Shown: one piece after another, positions 35,488 through 42,755 of the stretch
Numbering within the stretch: the first letter of the stretch is position 1
Layout of the letters: the number at the start of each line of letters is the position of its first letter
Source of the DNA: CAVPTL01 sp963708725
GTDB taxonomy: Bacteria > Actinomycetota > Thermoleophilia > Gaiellales > JAICJC01
Length of the DNA: 64,000 nucleotides
Reading direction: 5' to 3'
Assembly: GCA_963708725.1 (NCBI GenBank)
Contig: CAVPTL010000008.1
Coordinates: forward strand, 310,001 to 374,000
Program-made: the position numbers and the translations under genes
Notes under the pieces: generated by a model
The model's database searches: none
What the model saw: only the letters and a program-made list of their open reading frames with translations
Told to the model about the DNA's origin: nothing

Positions 35488-36393
35488 TTATCGCATCTGC
35501 TCAATCTGGCGCCGGGTGCGAAGCGACAGAAGTCGCCCCAGCACACTGCCCAACAGCACGATCGTGATCAGCACCAACGCAGCCGCCCAGGCCTGCTGTT
35601 GCAGGGCCTGACTGGGTTGCTCGGAGTTCTCAAAGATGCTGAGCGGAATCGACGCCATCGGCTGACTGGGATCAAACGACACCGTGGTGGCGAAGATCGA
35701 CGAGGTGAACAGAAGCGGTGCGGTCTCACCGGCGGCCCGGGCAACTGCCACGATCGTTGCCGTAACGATTCCCCCGAGTGCAGTCGGCAGGATCACTGTC
35801 AGCACCGTATGCGACCGGGTGGCCCCCAGGGCCATGCCACCCTCGCGTAGCGTCGGAGGTACCAGGAGCAGCACCTCTTCGGTCGACCGTGCGATCAATG
35901 GAAGCATGATGATGGAAAGCGCGATACCCGCCGCAAATCCGCTCTGGCCGTGGGTGAGCACGATCAGCGTGAAGATGAACACGCCGATGACGATGGTCGG
36001 GATGCCGGCGAGCATGTTCAACACCAACCGCACCAGCGCCGCTGTGGACGGCCGGGCGAACTCGGTGGTGAAGATCGCCGTGAGGATGCCGACCGGCACT
36101 GCAATCACCGTCGCGATCGCCACCATGATCAGGGTTCCGACAATCGCGTTCGAGATGCCGCCAGTTGACGCAGCATCAGGCGTGTAAATGTTGGCCGAGG
36201 GCGTCTGGGTCAAGAAGCTCCAGCTGAGTGCCGGAGCACCATGCTTGAACACGCTGGCCAAAACGATTATCAACACCGCTATCGCGAGCAGCGACGCGGC
36301 GGTGCCGACTCCCTCCATGAAGGTGCTCATGCGCTTGCGACGCTTGCCGCGCTTCGACACCTGGAACGGATTGCCCCCCTCGACGGAGCTCAT
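35488..36393 (-). CDS. pstA: Phosphate ABC transporter permease PstA
   Basis: This 301-residue permease has a basic cytoplasmic N-terminus and about six hydrophobic segments, with the coupling-region sequence MALGATRSHTVLTVILPTA and the ARAAGETAPLLFT motif typical of PstA. With PstC it forms the high-affinity phosphate channel. The ATG overlaps the pstC stop by four bases. A 38-base gap with an AGGT-type ribosome site precedes pstB. Confidence 0.95.
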   Translation of the reverse strand: MSSVEGGNPFQVSKRGKRRKRMSTFMEGVGTAASLLAIAVLIIVLASVFKHGAPALSWSFLTQTPSANIYTPDAASTGGISNAIVGTLIMVAIATVIAVPVGILTAIFTTEFARPSTAALVRLVLNMLAGIPTIVIGVFIFTLIVLTHGQSGFAAGIALSIIMLPLIARSTEEVLLLVPPTLREGGMALGATRSHTVLTVILPTALGGIVTATIVAVARAAGETAPLLFTSSIFATTVSFDPSQPMASIPLSIFENSEQPSQALQQQAWAAALVLITIVLLGSVLGRLLSLRTRRQIEQMR

Positions 36394-37343
36394 GCCCGGG
36401 CCTCTCGTTTGGCGTTCATGCGGCGTACGATCAGCTGCGCGCCGACGTTTGTAATAAGGCTGATCACCAGGAGGATGACGGCCAGATACACAAGCGAGGA
36501 CTTCTGGAGCGTCGTTGCCGCACCCTGGTACTGGCTGGCGAGCATGCTCGCCATCGTGTTACCCGACGCGTAGATGTTCGAAGGAAACGACAGCGAGCCG
36601 CCGATCACCTGCGTGACGGCGATGGCCTCGCCGGCGGCGCGGCCGAACCCGAGCATCGTGCCGGCGATGATGCCTCCCCCGACCTGCGGGATGGCGACAT
36701 TCTTGATCATCTCCCAGCGGGTCGAACCCAACGCCATCGAACCCTGTTTGAGATCACTGGGAACGCTGGTGAAAAGCTCACGGCTGATGCTCGCCACGAT
36801 CGGGACGACCATGATCGTCAGGATCAGACATGCGGGGAGCAAGCCAGATGGCGACGGATAGCCGCTGAAGAACGGTATGAAACCGAGGTGATCGTTCAGC
36901 CAGGGCTCGAAGTGCTGGGCAAGAAACGGGCCCATCACGATGATTCCCCACAGACCGAGGATCACGCTGGGAATCGCCGCCAGCAGCTCGACCAGCATCC
37001 CGATCGGCGTTCGCAGGTACCCGGGGGCGAGCTCGCTCAGGAAAAGGCCGATGGCAATCCCGATCGGAACCGCCAGCAACAGCGAAAAGATTGAGGTCAG
37101 CAGTGTCCCGATGATCAGGTCGCGCGCGCCGAACTGATCCGTCACCGGGTTCCACGCTGAGGTGGTGATGAACGAGAGCCCAAAGGTCTCGATCGAATCC
37201 CACGCACCCTGCACGACCTTGATCACGATCAACACCATGACCAGGCCGACCAGGAGCGCAGTTGCTGTTGCGAGTGTCCTCAGGGCGCGATCGCCGAGCC
37301 GGCGGCCGCCCTTGGGGATGTCTTCTGAAATCTCTACTGCCAT
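36390..37343 (-). CDS. pstC: Phosphate ABC transporter permease PstC
   Basis: This 317-residue membrane protein has the N-terminal helix (~20-48), the SAWNP segment, LAAIPSVILGLWG, and the coupling region MALGSTRWEMIKNVAIPQ followed by FGRAAGEAIAV. These are diagnostic for PstC. It partners PstA. It starts 88 bases after pstS, and that gap contains a strong stem-loop that could lower its expression relative to the binding protein. Confidence 0.95.
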   Translation of the reverse strand: MAVEISEDIPKGGRRLGDRALRTLATATALLVGLVMVLIVIKVVQGAWDSIETFGLSFITTSAWNPVTDQFGARDLIIGTLLTSIFSLLLAVPIGIAIGLFLSELAPGYLRTPIGMLVELLAAIPSVILGLWGIIVMGPFLAQHFEPWLNDHLGFIPFFSGYPSPSGLLPACLILTIMVVPIVASISRELFTSVPSDLKQGSMALGSTRWEMIKNVAIPQVGGGIIAGTMLGFGRAAGEAIAVTQVIGGSLSFPSNIYASGNTMASMLASQYQGAATTLQKSSLVYLAVILLVISLITNVGAQLIVRRMNAKREARA

Positions 37344-37385
37344 GAAAAGTGGTGTTCCGTTCGCGGGGAAAGAGGACGAGAAACA

Positions 37386-37423
37386 GCTCTGGGCGCCGAC
37401 CCGAATTGGCCGGCGCCCAGAGC
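37386..37423 (-). terminator. Stem-loop between pstS and pstC, attenuator candidate
   Basis: A perfect 12-base stem (GCTCTGGGCGCC/GGCGCCCAGAGC) with a 14-base loop begins nine bases after the pstS stop. On the minus strand it is followed by CTGTTTCTC, a weak T-rich tract. It may be a partial terminator or an mRNA-protecting hairpin that makes more PstS than permease. This is inference from structure and place. Confidence 0.6.
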
Positions 37424-37431
37424 GGAGGTTG

Positions 37432-38496
37432 TTACTTGATCTTCGCGATTACCGTCTTGTCGTGCGCGACGATGTTCGCGGGAAGCGCCGGGTATCCCAG
37501 ATCGGGGCCGAACGACTGCCCTGTGGTGATGGCATACGTCAGGAACGCTGCCAGCGTGGGCCCGTGCGGGGCAGATGCTGGCGCAATCGCGTACGTGTAC
37601 GTGGACATCGGGTACGCGTCAGGTGCGGAGGCCGGCGGATTCACCAGCGGAACCGACCCGTCGGGCTGGATCGTCGTCACGGCCTTGGCCGCAGCGAGAA
37701 TCCCATCCAGGCTCGGCTCGGGGAACTGCCCGCCCTGATTCTGGAGCAGCGCCTCGTTCAGGCCGTCGGCGGCGATATAGGAAACCGCCACATACCCGAT
37801 CGAGCCATCCTGTGCCTGAACTGCGGCCGCAACGCCCGAGTTCTTCTCGGCCGCTGTACCAGTCGGCCAGGACGGGCTGGTCGACGCGCCGACCTTGGAC
37901 TTCCAGTCGGGGCTGACCGACGACAGATAGCTGGTGAAGACCCAGCTGTCTCCCGAGCTATCACTGCGGTAGACCGGAGTGATATGCGTGCTTGGAAGGT
38001 TGACGCCGGGGTTCAGCGACTTGATTGCCGGATCGTCCCAGGAGGTGATGTCCCCGAGGAAGATCTTCGAAAGTACGTCGCCGCTGAGGTGCAGCTTGTT
38101 GGGAACGCCGCTGACGTTGTACGTCACGACCGTGGCTGCGAGCGCCCACGGCACTTGCAGACAACCCTTGCAGGCGGTCGCCTGATCAGAGGTCAGCGGG
38201 GCATCACTGGCGCCGAAGTCGACCGTGCCGCTTGTGATCGCATCGACTCCGCCGCCCGAACCGATGGCACCGTAGGTCACGGTGACCGCGGCCGCGCTCT
38301 TGGCGTAGTCAGGCTGCCACTGCGCCATCAGCGGGGCTACCAGGGTGCTGCCTGCGCCCACGAGCACCGACGTGGTCGAGGGCTTCGATGATCCGCTGCT
38401 CGAGCTCGACGAGCTGCTGCTCGACGAACTTCCGCAACCGGCTGCGATCATCGTCACCGCCGCACCTGCCGCGAGGAGCCACTTCAACTTCGGCAT
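37432..38496 (-). CDS. pstS: Phosphate ABC transporter substrate-binding lipoprotein PstS
   Basis: The ATG at 38496 has a GGAGGAT site and is followed by a lipoprotein signal (MPKLKW, hydrophobic stretch, lipobox AAGC), so a 60-residue upstream extension is rejected. The 354-residue protein has a 12-serine linker after the lipidated Cys, then the phosphate-binding motifs GAGSTL, FGASDAPL and RSDSSGDSWVFTSYL. It captures phosphate outside the membrane for PstCAB. A PHO-box-like repeat lies ~86 bases upstream. Confidence 0.96.
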   Translation of the reverse strand: MPKLKWLLAAGAAVTMIAAGCGSSSSSSSSSSSSGSSKPSTTSVLVGAGSTLVAPLMAQWQPDYAKSAAAVTVTYGAIGSGGGVDAITSGTVDFGASDAPLTSDQATACKGCLQVPWALAATVVTYNVSGVPNKLHLSGDVLSKIFLGDITSWDDPAIKSLNPGVNLPSTHITPVYRSDSSGDSWVFTSYLSSVSPDWKSKVGASTSPSWPTGTAAEKNSGVAAAVQAQDGSIGYVAVSYIAADGLNEALLQNQGGQFPEPSLDGILAAAKAVTTIQPDGSVPLVNPPASAPDAYPMSTYTYAIAPASAPHGPTLAAFLTYAITTGQSFGPDLGYPALPANIVAHDKTVIAKIK

Positions 38497-38581
38497 AAAG
38501 ATCCTCCAATTACATTCCGTTTGGTCGGATCGATTGTGGATGCGGCACGGCACCCGCTGGGTTATCAGTTGGAGGCTCTGG

Positions 38582-38599
38582 GGTAAACATTTGGTGAAT
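38582..38599 (-). promoter_or_regulatory. PHO-box-like direct repeat upstream of pstS
   Basis: On the minus strand the site reads ATTCACC-AAAT-GTTTACC. It is two seven-base units spaced 11 bases apart, like the GTTCACC-type direct repeats bound by PhoP in Streptomyces. It sits about 86 bases before the pstS start and 77 bases before the divergent ferritin gene. Each unit departs from the consensus by a base, so this is a candidate. Confidence 0.52.
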
Positions 38600-38675
38600 C
38601 GCGGAGCCGCGAAGCGACATCCCCAAGGGAGTAGGCTTCGAGCGCTGGGAAACAACGTTCGAGAGGAAACCATCA

Positions 38676-39071
38676 ATGGGGTTTGACCAATATCACGAGC
38701 CTCCCGAAGAGCTCTCGCAGGAGAGCCGCACGATGGCGCGCATCTTCGCGTCGTTGACCGAGGAGGCCGAAGCGATCAATTGGTATGAGCAGCGGCTGTC
38801 GCTCGAGCAGGATCCCGAGGCCGTCGCCGTGATCCGCGATGCGATGCACGAGGAGTACAAGCACTTCTCGATGGATCTGGAGTTCTTGTTCCGGCGGCGG
38901 CCCGAGTGGCGAACGATCGCCAAGGGAGTGCTCTTCCAACCCGGCGATCTCGTCGAGAACGCGGAGATCGCCGAGGCCGCCGGCGAGGACGACGGCGACT
39001 CATCGCCGACGCCGACAACCGGTGGCAACGGCTCGCTTGGGCTGGGCTCGCTCCAGGAGGTCGCCCGATGA
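38676..39071 (+). CDS. Encapsulated ferritin-like protein (EncFtn), encapsulin cargo
   Basis: This 131-residue ferritin-like protein has a two-helix iron domain (about 13-95). The expected ferroxidase ligands are an early Glu (E30), E60 and H63 (HEEYKHF), and WYEQR is conserved. The C-terminus GSLGLGSLQEVAR (119-131) is an encapsulin cargo-loading peptide of the GSLxIGSL type, after a flexible acidic/Gly linker. EncFtn oxidises Fe2+ inside the shell. The encapsulin gene follows with an ATGA overlap. The gene diverges from pstS. Confidence 0.93.
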   Translation: MGFDQYHEPPEELSQESRTMARIFASLTEEAEAINWYEQRLSLEQDPEAVAVIRDAMHEEYKHFSMDLEFLFRRRPEWRTIAKGVLFQPGDLVENAEIAEAAGEDDGDSSPTPTTGGNGSLGLGSLQEVAR

Positions 39072-39877
39072 GCCACCTGCTGCGCGAACACGCACCGGTC
39101 AGCGAGCTCAACTGGAAGCAGATCGACGACGAGGCCCGTGAGCGGCTCGCGCCGGGGCTCGCAGCCCGGCGCCTGGTGGACTTCATCGGACCGCTGGGAT
39201 GGCAGCACTCTGCCACCAACCTGGGGCGGGTGACCGCGGTTGGTTTCGCCGCCGCCGACGGCAACTCCCGGCTCGAGCCGCGCTCACGCGTGGTGCTCCC
39301 GCTGGCGGAGCTGCACGCCGACTTCAACGTGAGCCGGTCAGAGCTGCGCGCCGGCGATCGCGGTGCGCAGGATGTCGACTTCGACGATCTCGACGCAGCC
39401 GCCGAGCTGGTCACGACAGCCGAGAACATCGCCGTGTTTCACGGTTGGGCCGAGGCCGGGATCAAAGGCATCACAACCGAGACGCCCCATGCCGTGATCA
39501 AAGCGGGCAAGACGATCGACGACTATCCGATCAAGGTCGCGCAGGCGGTCGAGTTGCTGCTGCGAAGCGGCGTTGACGGGCCGTACGGGATCGCGCTGGG
39601 TCGCGACGAGTACACGCGGGTGATCCAGACGACCGAGCACGGAGGCTACCTGCTGGCTGAGCACCTCAAGCGGATCCTGGAAGGGCCGCTGGTGTGGGCT
39701 CCGGGAGTGAAGGGCGCTGTGGTGGTGAGCCTGCGCGGCGGCGACTTCCTGTTCGAATCTGGCCAGGATCTGTCGGTCGGGTACGCGTCCCACGACGCCG
39801 AGACCGTGAACCTCTATCTCGAGGAGTCATTCAGCTTCCGGGTCGCCACACCGGAGGCAGCGGTGGCAATCGCCTAG
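39068..39877 (+). CDS. Family 1 encapsulin shell protein
   Basis: This 269-residue protein has the HK97-type shell fold features of linocin/CFP29 proteins: the N-terminal arm (REHAPVSELNWKQIDDEA), the E-loop region, YPIKVAQAVELLLRSGVDGPYGIALG, and the C-terminal GGDFLFESGQDLSVGYASHDAETVNLYLEESFSF. Monomers assemble into an icosahedral nanocompartment. With the upstream EncFtn it should form an iron-storage compartment protecting against iron and oxidative stress. The start overlaps the EncFtn stop. Confidence 0.95.
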   Translation: MSHLLREHAPVSELNWKQIDDEARERLAPGLAARRLVDFIGPLGWQHSATNLGRVTAVGFAAADGNSRLEPRSRVVLPLAELHADFNVSRSELRAGDRGAQDVDFDDLDAAAELVTTAENIAVFHGWAEAGIKGITTETPHAVIKAGKTIDDYPIKVAQAVELLLRSGVDGPYGIALGRDEYTRVIQTTEHGGYLLAEHLKRILEGPLVWAPGVKGAVVVSLRGGDFLFESGQDLSVGYASHDAETVNLYLEESFSFRVATPEAAVAIA

Positions 39878-39954
39878 CTCGGGTGGTGTACGAGCGGATC
39901 CCGGCCGGATTCGACCATATGGAGTCCACGACGCAGCGCGACCTCTACCGGTTA

Positions 39955-39985
39955 GTGAATACCGGTGCCAGGCACCGGTATTCAC
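39955..39985. repeat. REP-like perfect palindrome, copy 1
   Basis: GTGAATACCGGTGCC, a single A, then GGCACCGGTATTCAC form a perfect 31-base inverted repeat. It lies between the convergent encapsulin and formate dehydrogenase genes, two bases beyond the dehydrogenase stop. It could act as a bidirectional terminator. Two similar palindromes occur at 42155 and 59223. Confidence 0.85.
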
Positions 39986-39987
39986 GC

Positions 39988-42084
39988 CTAATCCGTCAGC
40001 GCGGCTTCGGATACGTCGTCGGAGAACGGCGACACGCCGACCGTCGTGACCGTGACGGGAATCACCTTGTACTCCGGGCAGCTGGTGTTCACATCCGCCG
40101 ACTGACCGACCAGCAGGTTGGTGCGGATCTCGGGGAAATGGAACGTGGTGAACACGTGCCCCTCGACGATCCTGTCGGTGATCTGCACGGGCAGTTCGAT
40201 GTCGCCGTGGCGGCTGCGCACGTTGACGGTCTGTCCCGTTTCGACTCCGAGCTCGAGCGCATCGGTTGGGTGCATCTCCAGCACGTCGCTTGGGAGCAGC
40301 TCCAGGTTCCCCGTACGCCGGGTCATGGTGCCGGCGTTGTAGTGCTCGAGCCGACGGCCCGTCACCAGGATCAGCGGGAACTCCTCGCTGATCTCATCCC
40401 CCGGCGCCTTGTAGGGCAGCGCCGCGAACGCTCCGCGCCCGCCGGGGCGAGTGAACCTCTCTTGGTACAGGATCGGCGCGTCGACGCCGTCTGCGTCCAC
40501 CGGCCATTGCAATCCACGACGGCCGAGCCGCTCGTGAGTCACGCCGGCGAAGTCCGGCGTCAGCGCGGCGACCTCGTCCATGGCATCCGCAGGAGTTTCG
40601 AGCGGGATCTCGTGGCCGAGCGCGCTCGAGACCAGCTTGATGATGTCGAAGTCGGTCTTGGCCGAACCCGGCGGCTCGATCGCAGGTGATACCAGCTGGA
40701 TCCGGCGCTCGGCGTTGGTGAACGTCCCGGCCTTCTCGAGGAACGACGATGCCGGGAGCACCACGTCGGCGAACTTGGTGGTCTCGGTCTCGAAGATGTC
40801 CTGGCACACCAGGAAGTCGAGCGACTCGAGCGCCGCAACCACGTGCTTGGTGTCGGGGTCGGTCTGAGCGACGTCCTCGCCGAAGATGTACATCGCCTTG
40901 AGGCGGCCGTCGACCGCAGCGTCGAACATCTGCGGGATGGTGAAGCCCTTCTCACGCGAGAGATCGACACCCCAGGCGGCCTCGAACTGCTGAGCCACGT
41001 CCTCATCGCCCACCGAGCGATACGCGGTGTAGGTGTCGGGCAGAGCGCCCATGTCGGACGATCCCTGGACATTGTTTTGCCCGCGCAGCGGCAGCAGCGC
41101 AGAACCGGGGCGACCGAGCTTGCCGGTCATCATCGCCACGTTGCAGATCAGCTGCACGACCTCTGATCCATACTTGTGCTCGGTCACGCCGAGGCCCCAG
41201 ATGAACGACCCGTTCTCGGCCTGCGCGTACAGGCGCGCGGCCTCCTCGAGGTCTGCAGCCGGAACGCCGGTGATCTCCTCGACCGCTTCGGGCGTGTAGA
41301 GAAGGCACAGCTCCTGGGCCTCTTCGAAGCCCTCGGTGCGCTCGTCGATGAACTGCTGGTCGACCAGTCCGTCGCGATTGATCACATGCATGAGTCCAAG
41401 CATCACGGCGGCGTTGGTCCCCGGCCGCGGCGACAGGTGCAGCACGCCGTAGTCAGCAAGCTCGATGCGGCGGGGGTCGATGGTGATCAGCTTGGCGCCG
41501 TTGAGCGCGGCCTGCTTGATGCGGGCACCGACCACCGGGTGAGCCTGGGTCGGGTTCGCACCGATGATGATCGCGACGTCGGTCTTGTTGATGTCGGCGA
41601 ACGAGCCGGTGGCGCCGGAGAGACCGAATGCCTTGCGAAGCGCAAACGACGTCGGCGAATGGCACACACGCGAGCAGTTGTCGATGTTGTTGGTGCCGAT
41701 CGCAGCGCGCATCATGCGCTGCATCAGGTAGCAGTCTTCGTTGGTGGCGCGTGACGAGGCCAGACCGGCGATCGCGTCGGGGCCATGCTCGGACTTGATC
41801 CGCCCCAGCTCCGTCGCGATCCGATCGAGTGCCTCTTCCCACGTAGCCAGCCGGAAGCCGTCACCTTCGCGAATCAGCGGAGCGGTGAGACGCTCGCGTG
41901 AGCGTGAGAACTGGTGTGCGAACCGGCCCTTGACGCAGGTGTGGCCGTCGTTGGCAGGGCCGTCGAGCGCAGGCGAGATGGACATGACCCGGCCACGATA
42001 AACGTGGGTCTCCAGGCGACAGCCGACTCCGCAGTATCCGCAGGTCGTCGTCTCGGTCGCTTCGAACTCCAAGTCACCACGCAT
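39988..42084 (-). CDS. fdhF: Formate dehydrogenase-type molybdopterin oxidoreductase, Cys form
   Basis: This 698-residue protein resembles the catalytic subunit of E. coli FdhF in length and layout. An N-terminal 4Fe-4S site uses C15, C18, C22 and C50. The molybdenum ligand is C141 in SRVCHSP, a cysteine where some enzymes use selenocysteine, and it is followed by the conserved His. Mo-bis-MGD binding segments (RGQNNVQGSSDMG, TGRRLEHYNAGTMTRR) follow. No ferredoxin, diaphorase or membrane subunit is adjacent, so its electron acceptor is unknown. Formate oxidation is likely but other substrates are possible. Confidence 0.9.
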   Translation of the reverse strand: MRGDLEFEATETTTCGYCGVGCRLETHVYRGRVMSISPALDGPANDGHTCVKGRFAHQFSRSRERLTAPLIREGDGFRLATWEEALDRIATELGRIKSEHGPDAIAGLASSRATNEDCYLMQRMMRAAIGTNNIDNCSRVCHSPTSFALRKAFGLSGATGSFADINKTDVAIIIGANPTQAHPVVGARIKQAALNGAKLITIDPRRIELADYGVLHLSPRPGTNAAVMLGLMHVINRDGLVDQQFIDERTEGFEEAQELCLLYTPEAVEEITGVPAADLEEAARLYAQAENGSFIWGLGVTEHKYGSEVVQLICNVAMMTGKLGRPGSALLPLRGQNNVQGSSDMGALPDTYTAYRSVGDEDVAQQFEAAWGVDLSREKGFTIPQMFDAAVDGRLKAMYIFGEDVAQTDPDTKHVVAALESLDFLVCQDIFETETTKFADVVLPASSFLEKAGTFTNAERRIQLVSPAIEPPGSAKTDFDIIKLVSSALGHEIPLETPADAMDEVAALTPDFAGVTHERLGRRGLQWPVDADGVDAPILYQERFTRPGGRGAFAALPYKAPGDEISEEFPLILVTGRRLEHYNAGTMTRRTGNLELLPSDVLEMHPTDALELGVETGQTVNVRSRHGDIELPVQITDRIVEGHVFTTFHFPEIRTNLLVGQSADVNTSCPEYKVIPVTVTTVGVSPFSDDVSEAALTD

Positions 42085-42154
42085 CTCACAGCCTCCAGAT
42101 CGGTCTCCCTCATTCTAGCCAGGAGTTGTCACAAGAGCGCACCAAAACAGCTCC

Positions 42155-42187
42155 CTGAATAAATGGTGCCTGGCACCATTTATTCAG
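42155..42187. repeat. REP-like perfect palindrome, copy 2
   Basis: CTGAATAAATGGTGCC, T, GGCACCATTTATTCAG form a perfect 33-base inverted repeat. It lies 70 bases upstream of the formate dehydrogenase start, in the 341-base interval 42085-42425. That interval otherwise holds only a doubtful small frame and an ArsR operator candidate. It shares the GGTGCC/GGCACC core with copies 1 and 3. Confidence 0.85.
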
Positions 42188-42347
42188 ACTGTTTGGGGTC
42201 CAGGACGTTGCGGGGGGCCGGGCGCGGTACGGGTAGGGGTTGAGCGGCCTGTTCCTGCAGCGCCACGGCGCGCGCAAGCAGGTCGGAAAGCGGGCCAACG
42301 ATCAAGCGCTGGAGTTCGTCTGAAGATGTCCAAGTGGATGGGTACAT
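42180..42347 (-). CDS. Doubtful small protein upstream of formate dehydrogenase
   Basis: A 55-residue frame starts at ATG 42347 (MYPSTWTSSDELQRL). It has an amphipathic helix-like middle (LLARAVALQEQAAQPLP) and a Pro-rich end. Its stop codon lies inside REP-like copy 2. The sequence looks protein-like, but no ribosome site is clear and I know no family. It fills most of the interval between formate dehydrogenase and arsR. Confidence 0.35.
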   Translation of the reverse strand: MYPSTWTSSDELQRLIVGPLSDLLARAVALQEQAAQPLPVPRPAPRNVLDPKQSE

Positions 42348-42399
42348 GCGAACACCGTAGCGATCCTCGGCGGACGGCTTTGTCAATTCTCGAGATGAC

Positions 42400-42419
42400 A
42401 TACCAACACATGTTAGGAT
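42400..42419. promoter_or_regulatory. Imperfect inverted repeat before arsR, operator candidate
   Basis: ATACCAACAC/ATGTTAGGAT is a 20-base imperfect dyad (seven of ten positions pair) ending six bases before the arsR start. ArsR/SmtB proteins commonly bind A/T-rich imperfect dyads overlapping their own promoters. The location suits metal-relieved autorepression of arsR and the permease. Binding is inferred. Confidence 0.45.
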
Positions 42420-42425
42420 GTCGCT

Positions 42426-42755
42426 ATGGAACACGGACAGCTTCTCCACATCACCGAGGCCGAGGGCCGGCGGTTGCGAGCCGACCGTCCCGACGAGGAC
42501 GCGGCGGAGCTACTCGCCGGGGCCTACCACGCCCTGGGCGACCCCACCCGCCTGACCCTCGCGCTCGCCCTGCGCGGCGATGAGGAGCTGTGCGTATGTG
42601 ACCTCAGCTGGATCGTGCAACGCTCCCAAAACCTCGTGTCCCACCACATGAAGGTGCTCAAGGCACGCGGCCTGGTGCGCTCGCGCAAGCAGGGCAAGAT
42701 GACGATGTACGCGCTCACGGCGCGCGGTCGGGCGCTGCTCGACCCGGCCCACTGA
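42426..42755 (+). CDS. ArsR/SmtB family metal-sensing repressor (CadC/CmtR-like)
   Basis: This 109-residue winged-helix regulator has the metal-box motif ELCVCDL (C56, C58) at the recognition-helix edge, as in Cd/Pb/As sensors. The HTH follows (SQNLVSHHMKVLKARGLV) and then the wing (RSRKQGKMTMYAL). Metal binding releases DNA. The stop overlaps the permease start (ATGATG-type), so it should control that exporter candidate. Which metal is sensed cannot be read from sequence alone. Confidence 0.92.
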   Translation: MEHGQLLHITEAEGRRLRADRPDEDAAELLAGAYHALGDPTRLTLALALRGDEELCVCDLSWIVQRSQNLVSHHMKVLKARGLVRSRKQGKMTMYALTARGRALLDPAH

